Of a stretch of 27,447 bases of DNA, positions 1-10,451 are shown piece by piece. Position 1 is the first letter of the stretch. Every line of letters starts with the position of its first letter. Where the stretch lies: assembly GCA_048213135.1 (NCBI GenBank), contig PS015025.1, positions 1 through 27,447 of the forward strand, in the 5' to 3' direction. The notes below the pieces were generated by a model. The model was given only the letters and a program-made list of their open reading frames with translations. It was not told the origin of the DNA and did no database searches. The position numbers and the translations under genes were made by a program. This DNA comes from Reclinomonas americana ATCC 50394. Lineage: Eukaryota; Jakobida; Jakobea; Jakobida.

Positions 1-1
1 C

Positions 2-1847
2 TACCTTACCATCTGCGAATGGCAGGGCTGCTCGGTGCTCCTCGGCTTCAATCCGGTGGAGCTGTCGCGCAATGCGCCGATTGAGAAGTGGGATCGGTGC
101 GTGTTTTGTGCTTGACCTCTCTCCTCCGTCCTCGCCACTGACTCCGTGGCGAGCAGCACCTTCCGTGATGTGGCGGTGGCATTTAATGCACGTGCTGACG
201 ACCGTCATATTATGCTGACGCCGGTGGTCGGGCCCGAGGTAGGCCTGATTGATGGACATGCAGCGAAGCTGCACTCTTCTCATCACTATCACGCTGCAGG
301 GCATCACGGGCTCGACGAGAATGAAGGGCGGCTCCGGCACGAAACTGATTCTCGATGCGGCGTTTGGCGCTGCTCTGCAGACCGCACTGGCGGCGCCAGA
401 AGACGGTGAGCAGGCCGTGCTTCCTGATTTCTCCGACTGTGTCACTCACTTCGCGCCGGCACTCGCAGTCGACGCGTCCATTCGCTCGTGGGTCGAGCGC
501 ATCTTGGACAGCACCGAGGCTGCGGTGGAGCGTCTGTACACCGAGTATGCCACCGACCTGGCGGCTGTCGTGCAGTTGGCTGCCAACTCGCTGGCACAGG
601 GCGGCAGTGTGACGTACTTGGGTCAGGGCAGTTGCGTCTGCAGCAAGGAGGAATGTGCGGAGCTAACGACTCACATGATCCTCTGCTGCAGATTTCGGTC
701 TCCTCGGCTTTGTTGATGCCTCGGAGTGTCCGCCCACCTACGGTGCCGCATTCACCGACATTCGTGGATTCCTTCGCTATGGGTGGGACGAGATGCGCAA
801 CCAAGAGGTTCGCCTGATGTGCACCAGTCAGTTTGTGCTGCACCACCGCTCACTGACCATGGCGAACAGGGAAACCTGAGTGGCGTGGGTGCGCCGTACG
901 AGATCTCACATGCAGACTTTTTCAGCAAGGTCGCACCGCACCTGTCATCGAAGGACCTGGTCGTCTTTTTGATGCAGACCACAGAGGAGGTGGAGTACTA
1001 CGCCGAGGTACGCCAGCGCATTGAGGCGGCTGTCGAGACGGCCGAACGACCTCGCATGGCGGCTCTGTGTGTGTTCGACGCCGAGGTCGGTGGACGCCAC
1101 GATAGTTGTTGTTATTGTTGGTGAACGTCCCTCACGTATTCTGCAGGGACCACGAGTGCACATGGCCGATGTCGATGCGTACATCTCGGTGCCGGTGGCC
1201 TCCTCTGTCAAGACTGCTGTCGGTCGGTTCACTCCGGAGGCTGAACTCTCGCTGAAACTGAGTCTGAATGCCATCACCACCGGCATGTGTATCTTTTGGT
1301 GGCTCAGGTTTATTGTCGATCCGTGAACTCACCCAAAGGTATCGTCACGGCTCACGATGCAGGTGCCCATGTGATGAAGGGCCTGGTGTTCGGCAATCGC
1401 ATGATCAATGTCAAAGTCAGCAACAACAAGCTGTACCACCGCGCCATTTCCATCATTGCCACGGTATACCGCGTTCCTCTGCTCTGGATCATCACGGAGA
1501 TACCCATCCATTTCCTGTGCAGATTGCCAAGGTGTCAACCGAGGAAGCCACTCGTGCCTTGCATCGCTCGATTTACGAGGACATTGATCCGGAGCGCGAC
1601 GTGTCCGTGTCGGAGCGCATCAGCGTGGCTGTGGAGAAGGAAAAGGTGAATGCAATGTGCTTGTTGTGGGAGGCGAAGAGAGCGAAAGTCTGACTTTGCA
1701 GTTCTTCGTGTACAGGTCGTCCCCGTGGCGTTGCTGTTGGCGTTGCGTGGCCGTGAGATCGCGGCCAAGGACGCCATTCGCGCGCTGGCGGAGGAGCCTG
1801 TGGTGCGAGTGTGCATGCAAAAGTGGACCGAGTCCAAGGGTTCATGA
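2..1847 (+). CDS. glucokinase regulatory protein-like (GCKR/MurQ family) SIS-domain protein, 5' end outside the window
   Basis: Inferred exons: <2-96, 154-238, 300-630, 692-807, 870-1085, 1147-1282, 1363-1463, 1523-1645 and 1716-1847 (TGA). All join in one frame, giving about 400 residues. The first exon has the FNPV..ARN.PIE.W type segment of this family. Exon 3 starts with the signature GITGSTRMKGGSGTK. Exon 4 carries FGLLGFVDASECPPTYG, the start of a second SIS sugar-phosphate-binding domain. Two SIS domains plus a helical C-terminal lid fit eukaryotic GCKR rather than bacterial MurQ, which has one. In animals GCKR binds fructose phosphates and inhibits glucokinase in the nucleus; that role here is inference from the family only. 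The intron at 1283 appears to start with GC, and the one at 631 starts with GTTGCG. The 3' end lies 54 bp from the convergent sulfatase gene. The family is firm, the physiological role is not. Confidence 0.85.
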
Positions 1848-1901
1848 GCGGAGTACATTCAGATTTGATTTACGGTACTGCTGCTGCTGTTGTTGTTGCC
1901 A

Positions 1902-4900
1902 CTAGCAAGTGCACTGGCTGAGCGGCACATTGAGCGGAGGCGTGTGACCGCAGCACGGGACGTAGTACGGATCTGTGGATCGAGAGTGTGAGTACGCAAG
2001 AGAAATGCCGAAACGATGATCCGCATCCCTGACCTTGCGGGTCGAGCTGCGGCTGGCCCTTGACAATGGTGGCCTGGTGAGCGGCCACGGCAGCTTTGAT
2101 CTGCGCCATGATGTCGGGGTACTGCGACACGTCCAGCGGGTACGCCTCGCTCGGGTCGTGCTGCGCGGGACATGTCACACTCTGATAAGAACAACGACGT
2201 GCTTTGTGTGCAAACCTCAATGTTGTAGAGGAGAGGCGGGTCGTGCTTCTGCGGCGCATCCAGCGTGAACCCGTCGCGCGTGAAATAGTGCGCCTTCCAC
2301 GGACCCACACGAGCAGCGTACAGCGTGTGCTCGCGCCAGTAGAAGAACTGATTGCTGACACCCTGCGCGAGTGATAAGAGAGCACCGTCAGCGCATGCAG
2401 AGCGTGTGGGAGTAATGTGTGGCAACGCAACTGGCCCATTGTGGAACAGAATGTTGGAGAGGCTGTGGCCGTCATAAACGCGGTCGGAGGGCGGTTTGGC
2501 ACCTGGGTAACGGGAATGAGTGGGGAGCACAATTGTGGGGTGAGAAGTGGAGCGCTTGCTGCAGCGCACCAGCCAGCTCAGCAATCGTGACAAAGAGGTC
2601 CATGGTAGACGCCTGTGGACGCATTCATGAGTAAGTATTTGCTCCCTGTGAACAAGCTCGTGCTGGTTTCATGCGAACCACTTCCATCGACAAAGTCATG
2701 GGTGCGATACGGCCGGGCCAGCGCGCGATTGCGGGCTGCAGCAATGCAAGTCAAAACGAGTGGACGGTGAGGGGCTAGACAATGCATCGCAACTTCACGC
2801 ATGCCACCCTCCCACGTGGAACCCTGCGAGTGTGACTGCGTTGGCGACGGCACGAGTAAAGAGTGTGAATTGAGACGTACCTTGCCGCCGCGGAAGAGGC
2901 CGCCGCTGCCGCCTTTTACTTCCTACGAGAGGAGTGTGTGTGTGTGCATGAGTGAGTGAACAAGCAGTGATGCTTCGATGCAACAGCATGCTGCATGACG
3001 AGAGAGACCTGGTTAATCCACGGTCCGTTGTCTAGCAGCAGACACCAGTGAGACAATAATGAACAATACAGCGACCCAGGGGAGACCATGCACCTGAAGT
3101 GAAGAACACAAACGTGTTGTCGTCGAGGCCGAGACTCTTCAGGCGCTGCATGATCATGCCTGCATTTCCCACATGAGATGCCTATCCAACGGTACCAACA
3201 AAATGGAGGGACGTACCGATAGAGTTGTCCATCTCTTCCATGGCGTCGCCAAAGAGACCACTGCATGACGAAACGAGGATAGGTCACCAAACCGCGATAC
3301 AGCCACTGCGGTAAAAAGTACACAAACAGACCGGCGCGACACATTCTTGAATTGATCACTGGCAAACAGATCCACATGCACCTCTGTCGCGCACATGTCA
3401 GCGAGTGGAGTAGAATTAGAGGCAGAAAACATCGCTCACCGTCGTACGCCATGTACAAGAAGAACGGCTTGTTCTGGTTGTGCGAGATGAACTCAAACGC
3501 ACGAGCATTGTATCTATGTTGGAATGGTGATGATGAAAAACATACATACAGAAACAGCGATGTCGAGGGTGACGCATTACCGTGGAGTCAGCGTGTCGAG
3601 GTCCACCGGCTACACCAAGAGGAGTGAGTGAGTACGAGAGAGGACAAGAGATAGCCGGAGTGGCAGCGTCACCTGCTGGATGATGGTGTTGTTTTCCATC
3701 TGCACGCGCAATCCCAAAAGTGAGCGGATGAATGTAAATGCATGCGACAAGCTGAGCAACTCACCAGCGGAACACCCTGTGTGGAGTGCAACATGCAGCA
3801 AGTGAGTCAGTAAAAGAAAGGGAGGCGCATGAATTGCATGCACGCACAGGCCCTGTTTGCAGAGAAAAGGAGTCAGTGAGAGGGGAGAGAGAACAGCTCG
3901 GGAACACAAACAACGCACAAATGTTCTGCCACTCCTGCAAGCACGACCAACAAACAAGCTCGTGAGCGCCATAATTGTGGCAGTAAATGGCTGAGCAGGG
4001 GCACGCAACGTGGCAGGGGTACGGCGGGCATCCTTCGTCCTGTGAGTACGGCCTGCGCACGGAAAAAATGTAAATCGCTACTCCACTCCATGCGCGCATT
4101 CCACGGACGCAACAGGCCCTGCACGACAACGAGTGAGACCATGGACGTATCACACGCGATTCGCGGCACGCACGTAAAAGTAGTCGAAACCATGGTCCGT
4201 GGGGCGGAAACCGGGGAGATGTCTTCATAGAGAGAGTGGAGTGAGAAGTTATCGGCTCACTGCACCACCTTGCACAAAACGCACCCCAGATGCCACTTGC
4301 CGATCAGACTGTATGGATGTACACGGAGGCGTGTCAGCGGAGAAACAAGTTCTGAACAGCGAGGCACGAAGAAACAAACCCCGTCTGATAACCCGACGAC
4401 TTGAGCAGCGACGCAATGGTAACCTCCGAGGGCGGCAACCCGCCCGTCGACGACGGGTAGAACACACGGAACACATTGTCGGCAGGCCAGTCATCCGCCG
4501 TGTACACGCCGTTGCGCTACCGGAGGGAGAGCGTGAGCGAGCAGTCACGCGACGAGAAGCCACAAAAAGAAAACGCAACAATCGGCAGTCGGCCCGTCAT
4601 CAGTGCTGCGGAGCATCATGGTNNNNNNNNNNNNNNNNNNNNNNNNNNNNNNNNNNNNNNNNNNNNNNNNNNNNNNNNNNNNNNNNNNNNNNNNNNNNNN
4701 NNNNNNNNNNNNNNNNNNNNNNNNNNNNNNNNNNNNNNNNNNNNNNNNNNNNNNNNNNNNNNNNNNNNNNNNNNNNNNNNNNNNNNNNNNNNNNNNNNNN
4801 NNNNNNNNNNNNNNNNNNNNNNNNNNNNNNNNNNNNNNNNNNNNNNNNNNNNNNNNNNNNNNNNNNNNNNNNNNNNNNNNNNNNNNNNNNNNNNNNNNNN

Positions 4901-5548
4901 NNNNNNNNNNNNNNNNNNNNNNNNNNNNNNNNNNNNNNNNNNNNNNNNNNNNNNNNNNNNNNNNNNNNNNNNNNNNNNNNNNNNNNNNNNNNNNNAAGGC
5001 ATGACTGGCGACACAACAATAGAGAGAGAGATCGCGTGCACGCAACAAGCACGCGACGGAGAGCAGATCGGAGCTGGCGACAAACAAGTAGGAGGTGTGA
5101 GAACAATTCGCAGAATGCGAACACCGACGATGCACATTCTCACTCACCGCCAACGTAAAACTGCGACAGCCGCATGCCCTCCACCGCCAATCGATCAATG
5201 TTGGGCGTGCGAATGGTCGGGTGGCTGCACAGAGCAGAAGCAGTGGTGGTGAGCAGCACACGAGAGAGAGAGCAAAGAACAACAATGAACGCACCCAGTG
5301 ATCGACAAGTCACCGTATCCCTGCAACAAACACACGCGTCAGTGTTGACCACGATAAAGGGCGAAGAGAGAGACGCGCACCATATCATCAGCGAAGAAGA
5401 CGACAATGTTGGGAGGTCCGCTGCCTGTGAAGCAGTGCGTGTGAGACACAGTCATGCAAGCATGAAGAGCGAGCACGCAACGAGCAGCCATGACTGCACT
5501 GCACACAGCAAGCAGCACAAGAGCTGCAAGAACGCTGCGGTGGACCAT
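1902..5548 (-). CDS. secreted/lysosomal arylsulfatase (ARSA/ARSG type)
   Basis: Hydrolyses sulfate esters using a formylglycine made from a cysteine. About 27 exons: 5482-5548, 5381-5424, 5295-5320, 5148-5224, 5047-5073, 4580-4605, 4380-4516, 4285-4308, 4154-4222, 3956-4052, 3844-3852, 3765-3776, 3673-3699, 3581-3609, 3440-3513, 3332-3383, 3217-3260, 3094-3159, 3009-3031, 2881-2922, 2794-2823, 2679-2735, 2570-2612, 2432-2502, 2216-2362, 2034-2160, 1902-1972. They sum to about 505 residues, the usual family length. Visible features are a hydrophobic signal peptide (residues 1-22), metal-binding FFADDMG, catalytic CSPSRA (Cys codon 5063-5065), GKWHLG, FFTSDNGPW, the RGGK lysine and a Cys-rich tail CCGH...CTC as in ARSG. 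The N gap 4623-4995 lies inside the intron between CSPSRA and SLMTGRLPI, so the coding sequence is complete. The exon choice between 3777 and 4000 is the least certain part. Confidence 0.93.
4623..4995. other. assembly gap (373 N) inside a sulfatase intron
   Basis: The flanking minus-strand exons at 5047-5073 and 4580-4605 join in phase to give the uninterrupted sulfatase core CSPSRASLMTGRLPI, which aligns residue for residue with ARSA. The gap therefore removes only intron sequence. The intron spans 4606-5046. Confidence 0.85.
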
Positions 5549-6619
5549 TGTTGTTTGGTGATATTGATCCTGTGTCCTGTGCTCACAGTCTTCATCGATC
5601 GTTTCTGTGTGTGAGAGCGACAGGAGTGTGTGTGTACGTGAGTGTGAGTGTGTGTGCAGTTATCAGTGTGACAGCATGGGAGCAGGAGCAAGTGGAGCAG
5701 GTGGCGAGGAGCGGTTGTCGTCAGCAAAGCAAGTTGCGCCACTCGCACCACACACACACACACACACGAGTCGCGCGTTCTCTCTTGTGTGTGCATGTGT
5801 GTGTATGTCTCTCAGTGTGTGTTTGCACGCGCGTGTGTGCGTCACACTCACTCACTCATCGTTTTCACGTGTGCATGCAAGCGCAGAAGCTGGTGCATTC
5901 CATTGGCTCACTGGACATTGTTGCGTNNNNNNNNNNNNNNNNNNNNNNNNNNNNNNNNNNNNNNNNNNNNNNNNNNNNNNNNNNNNNNNNNNNNNNNNNN
6001 NNNNNNNNNNNNNNNNNNNNNNNNNNNNNNNNNNNNNNNNNNNNNNNNNNNNNNNNNNNNNNNNNNNNNNNNNNNNNNNNNNNNNNNNNNNNNNNNNNNN
6101 NNNNNNNNNNNNNNNNNNNNNNNNNNNNNNNNNNNNNNNNNNNNNNNNNNNNNNNNNNNNNNNNNNNNNNNNNNNNNNNNNNNNNNNNNNNNNNNNNNNN
6201 NNNNNNNNNNNNNNNNNNNNNNNNNNNNNNNNNNNNNNNNNNNNNNNNNNNNNNNNNNNNNNNNNNNNNNNNNNNNNNNNNNNNNNNNNNNNNNNNNNNN
6301 NNNNNNNNNNNNNNNNNNNNNNNNNNNNNNNNNNNNNNNNNNNNNNNNNNNNNNNNNNNNNNNNNNNNNNNNNNNNNNNNNNNNNNNNNNNNNNNNNNNN
6401 NNNNNNNNNNNNNNNNNNNNNNNNNNNNNNNNNNNNNNNNNNNNNNNAACGCATGCTCACACGTTCACACACATGCACGCGAGTGGCAGAGTGCGAGCGC
6501 GAGAGAGAGTGTGTGTGTCATGTCGCGTGCGAGGCCACGCTTTTGTTTTGTTTGTTTTTTCCCCTCGATGAATCTGGCATTCACATGCGCAAAAAAAGGA
6601 CTTCCCGTTGAACGAGTCC
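5549..6619. promoter_or_regulatory. divergent intergenic region with TG/CA tracts and a 521-N gap
   Basis: This stretch lies between the sulfatase start (minus) and the EF-hand gene (plus), so it should hold both promoters. It contains (TG) and (CA) dinucleotide runs at about 5620-5660, 5747-5767 and 5788-5850, and N from 5927 to 6447. The open frames crossing it are low complexity or made of N. In the EF-hand frame, the codons just before 6620 read DFPLNES after a possible acceptor at 6597-6598, so an upstream coding exon of that gene may sit in or before the gap. I see no TATA box or other convincing promoter element. Confidence 0.5.
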
Positions 6620-7246
6620 ATGTCGAAGATCGAGGTCGATCAGCTGTGGGAGGTACGCGCACATGTGAGCGATTTTCCGCGGACTCTCAGTACTCACATC
6701 TCCCACACAGGTGTATGACAAGGATAACAGCGGGTTCCTGGATCAAGTCGAGCTGACCAAGGTCGGCCACTGTGTTGCCTGTGGCCTTGCAGCTTGGGTG
6801 TCGCTTGCTCATGCTTGTGTGTTTCCCCCTGCGCAGCTGATTATCGATGTGTTTGACGAGGTGGCGAACTACAAGGGTCTCAGGTGCGCGCCTCCTTGCA
6901 ACGCGTGGCTTGTGTGCTGTGGCCCTGACACAACTGCAGTGAGGCCAAGAAGCGCAAGGCGCAGAAGCTGCTCGACTGGGCCCTCTCGCCCGAGTCCACA
7001 CGAGCGTTTGCCGATCTGCTGCTGGAGTTTGACAAGAACCAGGACGGCAAGATCAGCAAGTTGCGCTTGCGCGTGAAAAGCAATGCCTGCTGTACCGAGG
7101 GAGAAGCTCATTGTGTGTGTGTGTGTGCAGGCAAGAGTTCCGCGATCACTACCAGCAGGTTTGTTGTGCGTGCGCGGTCTGTTAGCTTCTGTGAACGTGC
7201 GTGCTCATGTGTGGTATCGCCGCAGCTGCTGGCCGTCTTCTTCTGA
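6620..7246 (+). CDS. small EF-hand calcium-binding protein
   Basis: Exons 6620-6652, 6711-6761, 6837-6883, 6940-7059, 7131-7158 and 7226-7246 (TGA) encode 99 residues if the first visible ATG is the start. Two canonical 12-residue EF loops are present: DKDNSGFLDQVE near residue 14 and DKNQDGKISKQE near residue 76. Both have Asp at positions 1 and 3, Gly at position 6 and Glu at position 12, so both should bind calcium. A Lys-rich helix (EAKKRKAQKLL) separates them. The start context is weak and the frame stays open a little further upstream, so an N-terminal exon may be missing. The gene is a likely calcium sensor or buffer; no specific family such as S100 or calbindin is recognised. The intron at 7060 starts with GTTGCG, and the same intron ends with a (TG)8 tract next to its acceptor. 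Confidence 0.83.
7112..7127. repeat. (TG)8 tract ending an EF-hand gene intron
   Basis: The dinucleotide run abuts the acceptor GCAG at 7127-7130 and takes the place of a usual pyrimidine tract. Confidence 0.85.
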
Positions 7247-7503
7247 GCGTGTGGTGGACCCGGCTGAGGAGGAGGCGGAGGAAGGAGAAGGAAGAGGAAG
7301 AGGAAGGGTCGCAGCCCGACCACGCTTGCATTCTTCCCACCACTTGTTTTTGTCGTCTTTTTTTCTTTATTGCCCTCCACGTCTCTCTCTCCTTTCTCCC
7401 TCCTCACTACCGCCACCACCGCCGCCGCCAATAAGGAAGTGTACGATTTCAGCATCCATTCGACAATCGAATCATCGCATCTTTTTTCCCTACGCGCTGA
7501 GCA
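7247..7503. other. purine-rich then pyrimidine-rich intergenic segment
   Basis: The segment between the EF-hand stop and the threonine ammonia-lyase start has a nearly pure AG run at about 7266-7312 and CT-rich stretches at 7340-7425. It would contain the EF-hand 3'UTR and the promoter of the next gene. Strand asymmetry of this kind can form triplex structures, but nothing here shows that it does. I see no gene in it. Confidence 0.5.
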
Positions 7504-10172
7504 ATGCGCATGCTGTTGACTCGCCTGTGCGGTCGCCGCCTCTTCTCGTCCTCGGCGGCTGCGCGCAGTGCCAATGTGCCCGCTGTGGTGCCGAACAGCT
7601 CTGACACTCCGCCCGAGAGCCCTCCAAAGCACATCCCCACCGGGAAGGAGGTGGCCGACGCCGCCTTTGCCACTGCGCGATCGCACGTGCGCACCATGGC
7701 GTTTGCGCCACAGCCGATCCTCACCTCGGCGCAGCAGGAGGAGGCCTCGATGCCGCGAGTGCGACCGACAGCGTTGCCGTCGTTGCAGTCGCTGCCGGTG
7801 ACACTGAAGGATGTGCGCAAGGCACACGCGGCCATCAGTTGCGCTTCACTCGCGTGTGTGTGTGTGTGTGGAGTCCGCATTTGGTTGTTGATTGCGTCGG
7901 TGATCATCAGAGTCGTCGATTTGCAAGACCGAGCTCAAGTATAGCTTCCACCTGTCGAACTTGTCGGGTTGCGAGGTGCTGCTCAAGTTGGAGAACACGC
8001 AGATGACGGCCTCGTACAAGGAGCGTGGCGCGTTGAATAAGCTGTTGGTGCGAGCGATGATGGTGTACGGATCTTCGTGGATTGTTTTCGAACTCTCGGC
8101 TCATGTTGCTGGCGATGTGGTGTGTGCGTGTAGAGTTTGACTCCGGAGGAGCGTTCGCGTGGTGTCATTTGCACGTCTGCCGGCAATCATGCGCAGGTGA
8201 GTGTGTGCGTGTTGGTGGAGAGGGAGATCCGTGTTCCGCGGACAGAGATATATTTGCTGTTGTTGGTTGCAGGCGGTGGCGTACCAGGCCAGCCGGCTCG
8301 GAATGAAGGCCACCATTTGCATGCCACGTACCACGCCGTTCACCAAGGTGTGTCTTCCGCGGGAGTGCACTGGCATGCTTGTCGGCGACTCACACTTGCA
8401 ACGGCCCAACAGGTCAGCGGCACCAAGCGATGGGGCGCCAAGATCGTGCTCAAGGGCGATTCGTTTGACGAGACCATGCAAGAGAGTCTGCGCATCCAGA
8501 AGGAGGAGGGCAGTGTGTTCATCCACGCGTTCAACGATCCTATGGTCGTAGCTGGTGCTTGCGGGATGATGGTATCGTGCTTCATGCGCACACTTTCACT
8601 GACTTTTTTTGTTGCGCAGGTCAAGGCACTGTGGCGCTGGAGGTGTTGGGTGAGTGACCTACTAGATATACATGTGTTGTGCAACGATGATCGACTCATA
8701 TCTCGCACCCGGCACAGAGCAAGACCCGTTCATCGACAGGTACATCTTATCGGCCATTATTTCTCCGGGCGAGTCGCTTTGCGTTCTCACTCGTACTGCG
8801 TAGTATCATTGTCCCCGTCGGTGGTGGTGGTCTAGTGGCTGGCATCCTGGCCGTCGTTGCGTTCTTGGCTCGCATCGCATTCCGCTTGTGTGGCGGACCG
8901 CTGATTCTGTGTGATCGTGCAGGTGAAGGCCGTCAATCCGCGCATCAAGGTCGGCGGCTTGAACACCGTGTCCTCTGCTTCCTTGCCCATGACTAACTTG
9001 GCATCTCTGTGGCAGGTTTACGGAGTCGAGTCGGCGCAAATGGCTGGCATGGTGCGCAGGATGTGGTGCAAGCAAGCGATTGTTGTTGTCACTCACGCAT
9101 CACGTTGTGCAGAAACGGAGCATGGCGCGTGGAGAGGTGACTTCTGTGGCTCCTCGGTGCGTCACCTTCTTGACCCTGCAACTGATGCTTCGCCGCCAAG
9201 ATGCATGTGCTCACCGCATACATTTTCTCCTCCCGCAGCAAGACAATCGCCGATGGTATCGCCGTCGGAACCGTGGGCAAGGTGCGTGTTTCTGTGTCTC
9301 ATTATTCCCCGGAGCTGGCACCTCACCGCTGAACTGCCCTTCCAGATTCCTTTTGACATTATCTTCCCGTACCTCGACGAGCTGGTGTTGGTCGACGAGA
9401 ACGACATCAGGTGTGTCATTAAGATTTTGCTTTCTCACATCATCTCTGCTCAACTGTCGTCGCGTGCAGTCTGGCGTTGCTGAAGCTGCTGGAGCTGGAA
9501 AAGACTCTGGTGGAGGGCTCGGGTGCGGCCGGTGTCGCTGCGCTGCTGAGTGGTCGCCTGCCACTGCAACCGGGCGAACGGACCGCCGTCATGTGCACGG
9601 GCGGAAGTTGCGCTAGTTTCACATTACTATGGATCGTCTCTCAGTTTTCGCTCACCGCCATCATAACCCCCCAGATATCGACATGGCCGTGATTGGCAAG
9701 GTGCGTGGGACGCACCTAATGTACCACATTGTGGCGCTGACAGTTCTTATTCGATGCAGATTATCGATCGTGGTCTCGTCAAGGTCTCGCACCAACTCAC
9801 CCTGCCACCACGCACATGTGTTTCACCTCGCCTCACTTTCTCTTCCTCTCGCACGCAGGATGGACGCCTCACGCGCTTCATCTTCACCGTGCCCGACGTG
9901 CCGGGCTCGCTCGCCAATGTTCTCTTCTTCCTGGCCGACCAGGGTGTCAATGTGCAAGACGTTGGTGAGTTTTGCCCATCCGAGCTGTTTCACGCCTTTG
10001 CGTTTGACGACTGAATCGCCACACCCTCGCAGCACACGAACGGTCGTTCTACGACGTGCCTGTGGGCTTCACGCAGCAGATTGTCACGTGCGAGGTGCGC
10101 GGCCACGACCACATTGCCTCAATCCTGGAGGGACTCAAGACCCTCAACATCAAGTACGAGGTGGTGCTGTAG
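7504..10172 (+). CDS. threonine ammonia-lyase (threonine dehydratase), PLP enzyme with one ACT domain, mitochondrial
   Basis: Converts threonine to 2-oxobutyrate and ammonia. Eighteen exons: 7504-7837, 7911-8047, 8134-8196, 8273-8347, 8413-8554, 8620-8649, 8718-8739, 8804-8855, 8923-8949, 9016-9051, 9113-9156, 9239-9281, 9346-9410, 9470-9606, 9675-9700, 9760-9783, 9859-9964, 10033-10172. They give 500 residues in one frame. An Arg/Ser-rich, acid-free N-terminus (residues 1-25) looks like a mitochondrial targeting peptide, followed by about 90 poorly conserved residues. The fold-type II PLP core has SYKERGALNKL (Schiff-base Lys), TSAGNHAQ and the phosphate loop VPVGGGGLVAGI. TIADGIAV and a C-terminal ACT domain (from RFIFTVPDVPGSLANV) follow. 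One ACT domain places it with catabolic/TdcB-like and short IlvA enzymes rather than the two-module plant/E. coli IlvA. Introns at 7838, 8856 and 9607 start with GTTGCG. It converges on the GTP cyclohydrolase gene. Confidence 0.95.
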
Positions 10173-10451
10173 TGGGAANNNNNNNNNNNNNNNNNNNNGG
10201 AGAGCACACGCGCAGACCGACATTCTTGTGTGTATATTATGCAGACAGTTGCATGCATTTTGGACAGCACTAATTGGGGGAGGAGGGAGGGCAGAGGAGG
10301 CAGAAGGATTAGGAAAGGCAGGAATTCGCAGCAAAGGTGGCAGAAAATTTGTATCGCAAAAAATGATCATAGTTGCGGGTGTGTGCAATCGCACGTAAAC
10401 AAGACGACAACAACAACAACAACAATAAGAAGAGCAGCAGCAACAGAACGT
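10173..10451. other. convergent 3' intergenic region with a 20-N gap
   Basis: Shared 3' flank of the threonine ammonia-lyase (plus) and GTP cyclohydrolase (minus) genes. A run of 20 N sits at 10179-10198, and an (ACA/CAA) tract at about 10402-10428. No gene is visible. Confidence 0.5.

Noticed and set aside
1859-2593. A 244-codon minus-strand frame at the end of the sulfatase gene
   Set aside because: It reads through several introns. Only some of its segments are in the true frame, and the spliced exons match the family throughout.
5747-5850. Alternating CA/TG arrays considered as a CRISPR-like or satellite array
   Set aside because: They are simple dinucleotide runs of variable length with no repeat-spacer structure, and the genome is eukaryotic.
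4199-6756. Several long open frames on both strands spanning 4199-5294 and 5548-6756
   Set aside because: They are open mainly because they read through runs of N. The remaining residues are dinucleotide-repeat peptide or antisense of sulfatase exons.
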